Part shown: in pieces, positions 62,366 through 64,000 of the stretch
How the letters are laid out: each line of letters starts with the position of its first letter
Numbering within the stretch: the stretch's first letter is position 1
NCBI RefSeq assembly: GCF_002835735.1
Contig: NZ_PISD01000028.1
Coordinates: 29,837-93,836, forward strand
Length of the DNA: 64,000 bases
Source: Cytobacillus horneckiae
GTDB taxonomy: Bacteria > Bacillota > Bacilli > Bacillales > Cytobacillaceae
Direction: 5' to 3'
Made by a program: the position numbers and the translations under genes
Notes under the pieces: generated by a model
The model's database searches: none
Told to the model about the DNA's origin: nothing
Seen by the model: the letters and a program-made list of their open reading frames with translations, nothing else

Positions 62366-63814
62366 ATGGATATATCCCAGAAAAAAAATAGTTCAATAAT
62401 TTATGAAAACCAGGTTTATTCTCATAACCGTTTTAAAAACGATGTCATTAGCTATTCAATGGTTCTCTTGGATCATGGAATAGTTAAAGGAGACAGAGTC
62501 ATTCTATGTTGCAATAATAACTACACTTTTTTGGTATCGCTTTTTTCACTTATGCATATTAACTGTTCAATTGTCCTCCTCGACTTAAATACTAACCACG
62601 CTGATTTGAAAATGATAAATAATAAGACAAAAGCTAAATGGATACTTACTGAAGCTGAACCTTTAGCATTTGATGGTCCTAAATACATTAGCTTAGCGAC
62701 TTCATTTAATAGTATAGGAACCATTCAAATCTCTCTCGATATGGAGATAGAATTACATGAGTGGTATCACAGACCCGATGCTATAATACTCTTTTCTTCT
62801 GGCTCTACCGGTATACCGAAAGGAATGGTCAAATCCGGTGCTTCTTTATTCAATAATATGAATTCAACAGCAATAGGAATGGGATATAAGTCAAATGAAG
62901 TTATTTTACCTGTAGTGCCGTTTTTTAATATATGGGGATTAAACATGATTATTCAGTGGTGGGTAGTTGGTTGTACAATTATAATATGTAATTATCAAAG
63001 TATAAGAACATTACCAGCCATTATTAATAATTATAAAATTTCAGTAGTAGAGGCTACTATTGCTACTACTTATTTAATTGTACAAATTGCAGAGAGAAAT
63101 AGAGAAAATGTTCATTTAATCAGCAATAATATACGTATGTGGTTCACTAGTGGCGCTCCAGTACCACAGGTATTAAAAAATAAATTTGAAAAAGTTTTTA
63201 AAATACCATTACTTGATTATTATGGATCATCAGAGGCTGGTAATTTAACATCCACGAATTTAAATAATCACAATGGAACTGGAAAGGTTTTAGAAGGTCT
63301 TTCAGTCAAAGTATTTGACGAAAGCTTTAATGAATCAAAACCTGGTGAAATAGGACATATCTATGCGAAAGGGAACGGTCTAATGGAAGGATACCTCGAT
63401 AACAATGGTAATGTTCAATTAGACTTAAAAAACAGTTGGCTTGATATGAAGGATTTCGGATATTTTGATATAGATGGGAATCTATTTGTAATAGGTAGGC
63501 GTGACGGTGCAATACATAGGATGGGTGCAACTTTTTATGCCTGCCATATGGAAAGAATCGTAGAGGAACTAGGCATATTGAGTAAAGTAGTCAGTTTCAC
63601 AGAAGATAGAAAAGGCTCATATTTAATACTGTTTATTCAATATTCTCATGAGAAATCTAGTCACATCAGAAAAGAAATAGTTGATGCATTACCTACTTAT
63701 ATGTATCCAGATAAACTAATTTGTATAGATGAATTTCCTTTTCTACCTAATGGGAAAATAGATAACAAACAGTTAGAGGAATATGCATTGAATAATTTAA
63801 CAGTTTCTATCTAG
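62366..63814 (+). CDS. Stand-alone AMP-binding (ANL) adenylating enzyme
   Basis: A 482-residue adenylate-forming enzyme. Core motifs: LFSSGSTGIPKGMVKSG (about residues 141-157), DYYGSSEAGNLTS (about 286-298), an A8-type hinge GRRDGAIHRMG (about 375-385; GRxDDxI variant) and terminal NGKIDNKQL with the catalytic lysine. There is no carrier domain. AAAGGAGG precedes the ATG. Divergent from the main operon but clearly part of the cluster by position and base composition. It may load a starter acid or amino acid onto the free ACP. Ended by a strong terminator. Confidence 0.9.
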   Translation: MDISQKKNSSIIYENQVYSHNRFKNDVISYSMVLLDHGIVKGDRVILCCNNNYTFLVSLFSLMHINCSIVLLDLNTNHADLKMINNKTKAKWILTEAEPLAFDGPKYISLATSFNSIGTIQISLDMEIELHEWYHRPDAIILFSSGSTGIPKGMVKSGASLFNNMNSTAIGMGYKSNEVILPVVPFFNIWGLNMIIQWWVVGCTIIICNYQSIRTLPAIINNYKISVVEATIATTYLIVQIAERNRENVHLISNNIRMWFTSGAPVPQVLKNKFEKVFKIPLLDYYGSSEAGNLTSTNLNNHNGTGKVLEGLSVKVFDESFNESKPGEIGHIYAKGNGLMEGYLDNNGNVQLDLKNSWLDMKDFGYFDIDGNLFVIGRRDGAIHRMGATFYACHMERIVEELGILSKVVSFTEDRKGSYLILFIQYSHEKSSHIRKEIVDALPTYMYPDKLICIDEFPFLPNGKIDNKQLEEYALNNLTVSI

Positions 63815-63857
63815 TAAGTATTATTAAAATAATTAAAGGCTACAACCATGATAAACT

Positions 63858-63909
63858 GCACTCTATAAGATAGGCACTTTGAAAAAAGTCTATCTTATAG
63901 GGTGCTTTT
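63858..63909 (+). terminator. Terminator of the stand-alone adenylating enzyme gene
   Basis: GCACTCTATAAGATAG pairs with CTATCTTATAGGGTGC (16 positions, one wobble) and is followed by TTTTG. Confidence 0.85.
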
Positions 63910-63916
63910 GTTTATA

Positions 63917-64000
63917 ATGAAAAAAGACGTAGCTGGAGCCGTTCTCCATTCGGATCAAGGCTTCCAGTATACGTCAAAGCTATACAGCAACCGATTAAAG
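63917..64000 (+). mobile_element. IS3-family (IS150-like) transposase fragment, runs off the window
   Basis: The plus strand encodes KKDVAGAVLHSDQGFQYTSK and continues LYSNRLK to the last base. HSDQGFQYTS is the second-aspartate region of the DDE integrase core of IS3-family transposases. No transposase sequence precedes it, so the 5' part is missing and only a 3' fragment, or the right part of an element, is present. It continues beyond the window. Confidence 0.85.

Larger units (their letters stand above)
41162..63814. other. Biosynthetic gene cluster: NRPS + KAS III/ACP set + glutamate mutase + carbamoylation
   Basis: Fourteen minus-strand genes (including one 36-codon ORF) in close spacing or overlap, plus one divergent plus-strand adenylating enzyme. 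The DNA is visibly more AT-rich than codBA, rlmCD or yknWXYZ. It is bounded by orphan coding debris at 40.9-41.1 kb and an IS3-type transposase fragment at 63.9 kb. Together these suggest acquisition by transfer. Building blocks predicted from the enzymes: 3-methylaspartate, a carbamoyl group and a short acyl chain. Confidence 0.85.

Overview
The window looks like chromosome of a low-GC Gram-positive spore-former of the Bacillaceae (Bacillus/Niallia/Cytobacillus type). Evidence: strong AGGAGG-type ribosome binding sites, TTG/GTG starts, and characteristic Bacillus genes (comK, yknWXYZ, dagK, rlmCD, immune inhibitor A, DUF1456) with Bacillus-type regulation (sigma-W, PyrR, CcpA and sigma-54 sites). 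No rRNA, tRNA or CRISPR array was seen.

Layout. 1-2.9 kb: the end of a sigma-54 activator and a three-gene HcnA/HcnB-type dehydrogenase set behind a textbook -24/-12 promoter. 2.9-3.9 kb: a ~51-bp degenerate tandem repeat and a ComK-family gene. 3.9-12.8 kb: a likely defence or DNA-metabolism island (two DGQHR/DndB-like proteins, a NUDIX hydrolase, a PLD-SF2 helicase-DUF3427 protein, a DNA2/UPF1-like SF1 helicase), with decayed genes in the gaps. 13.6-19.1 kb: codBA (cytosine uptake and deamination) with a recognisable PyrR attenuator, a zinc alcohol dehydrogenase and SstT. 19.2-22 kb: a siderophore-binding-protein remnant, a second 51-bp minisatellite and InhA. 22.9-25.7 kb: an LXG polymorphic toxin with a glycine-zipper tail, a membrane protein that is probably its immunity factor, and an accessory protein; a decayed second copy of the immunity gene lies at 30.4 kb. 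26.4-30 kb: a TetR regulator divergent from a short-chain fatty acid permease and an acyl-CoA ligase, with a perfect 15-bp inverted repeat and a cre site between them. 30-36 kb: small genes, rlmCD and dagK. 36-40.6 kb: the yknWXYZ operon behind a perfect sigma-W promoter, followed by a decayed extra yknW.

41.1-63.8 kb is the most notable region: a visibly AT-rich biosynthetic gene cluster, almost all on the minus strand and tightly packed. Transcription order: carbamoyltransferase, LuxR-type regulator, GNAT, FabG-like reductase, two discrete acyltransferases, KAS III, a 36-codon ORF, ACP, both glutamate mutase subunits, a three-module NRPS (A-T-C-A-T-C-A-T, no TE), CarA, CarB. A stand-alone adenylating enzyme diverges at the far end, next to an IS3-type transposase fragment that runs off the window. 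The parts fit together: glutamate mutase makes 3-methylaspartate; the first NRPS adenylation domain reads by eye as an Asp/3-methyl-Asp code; CarAB supplies carbamoyl phosphate to the carbamoyltransferase; and the KAS III/AT/ACP/reductase set can build a short acyl or beta-hydroxyacyl group. I do not recognise this combination as a known Bacillus product, and propose it as a carbamoylated, 3-methylaspartate-containing (lipo)peptide pathway.
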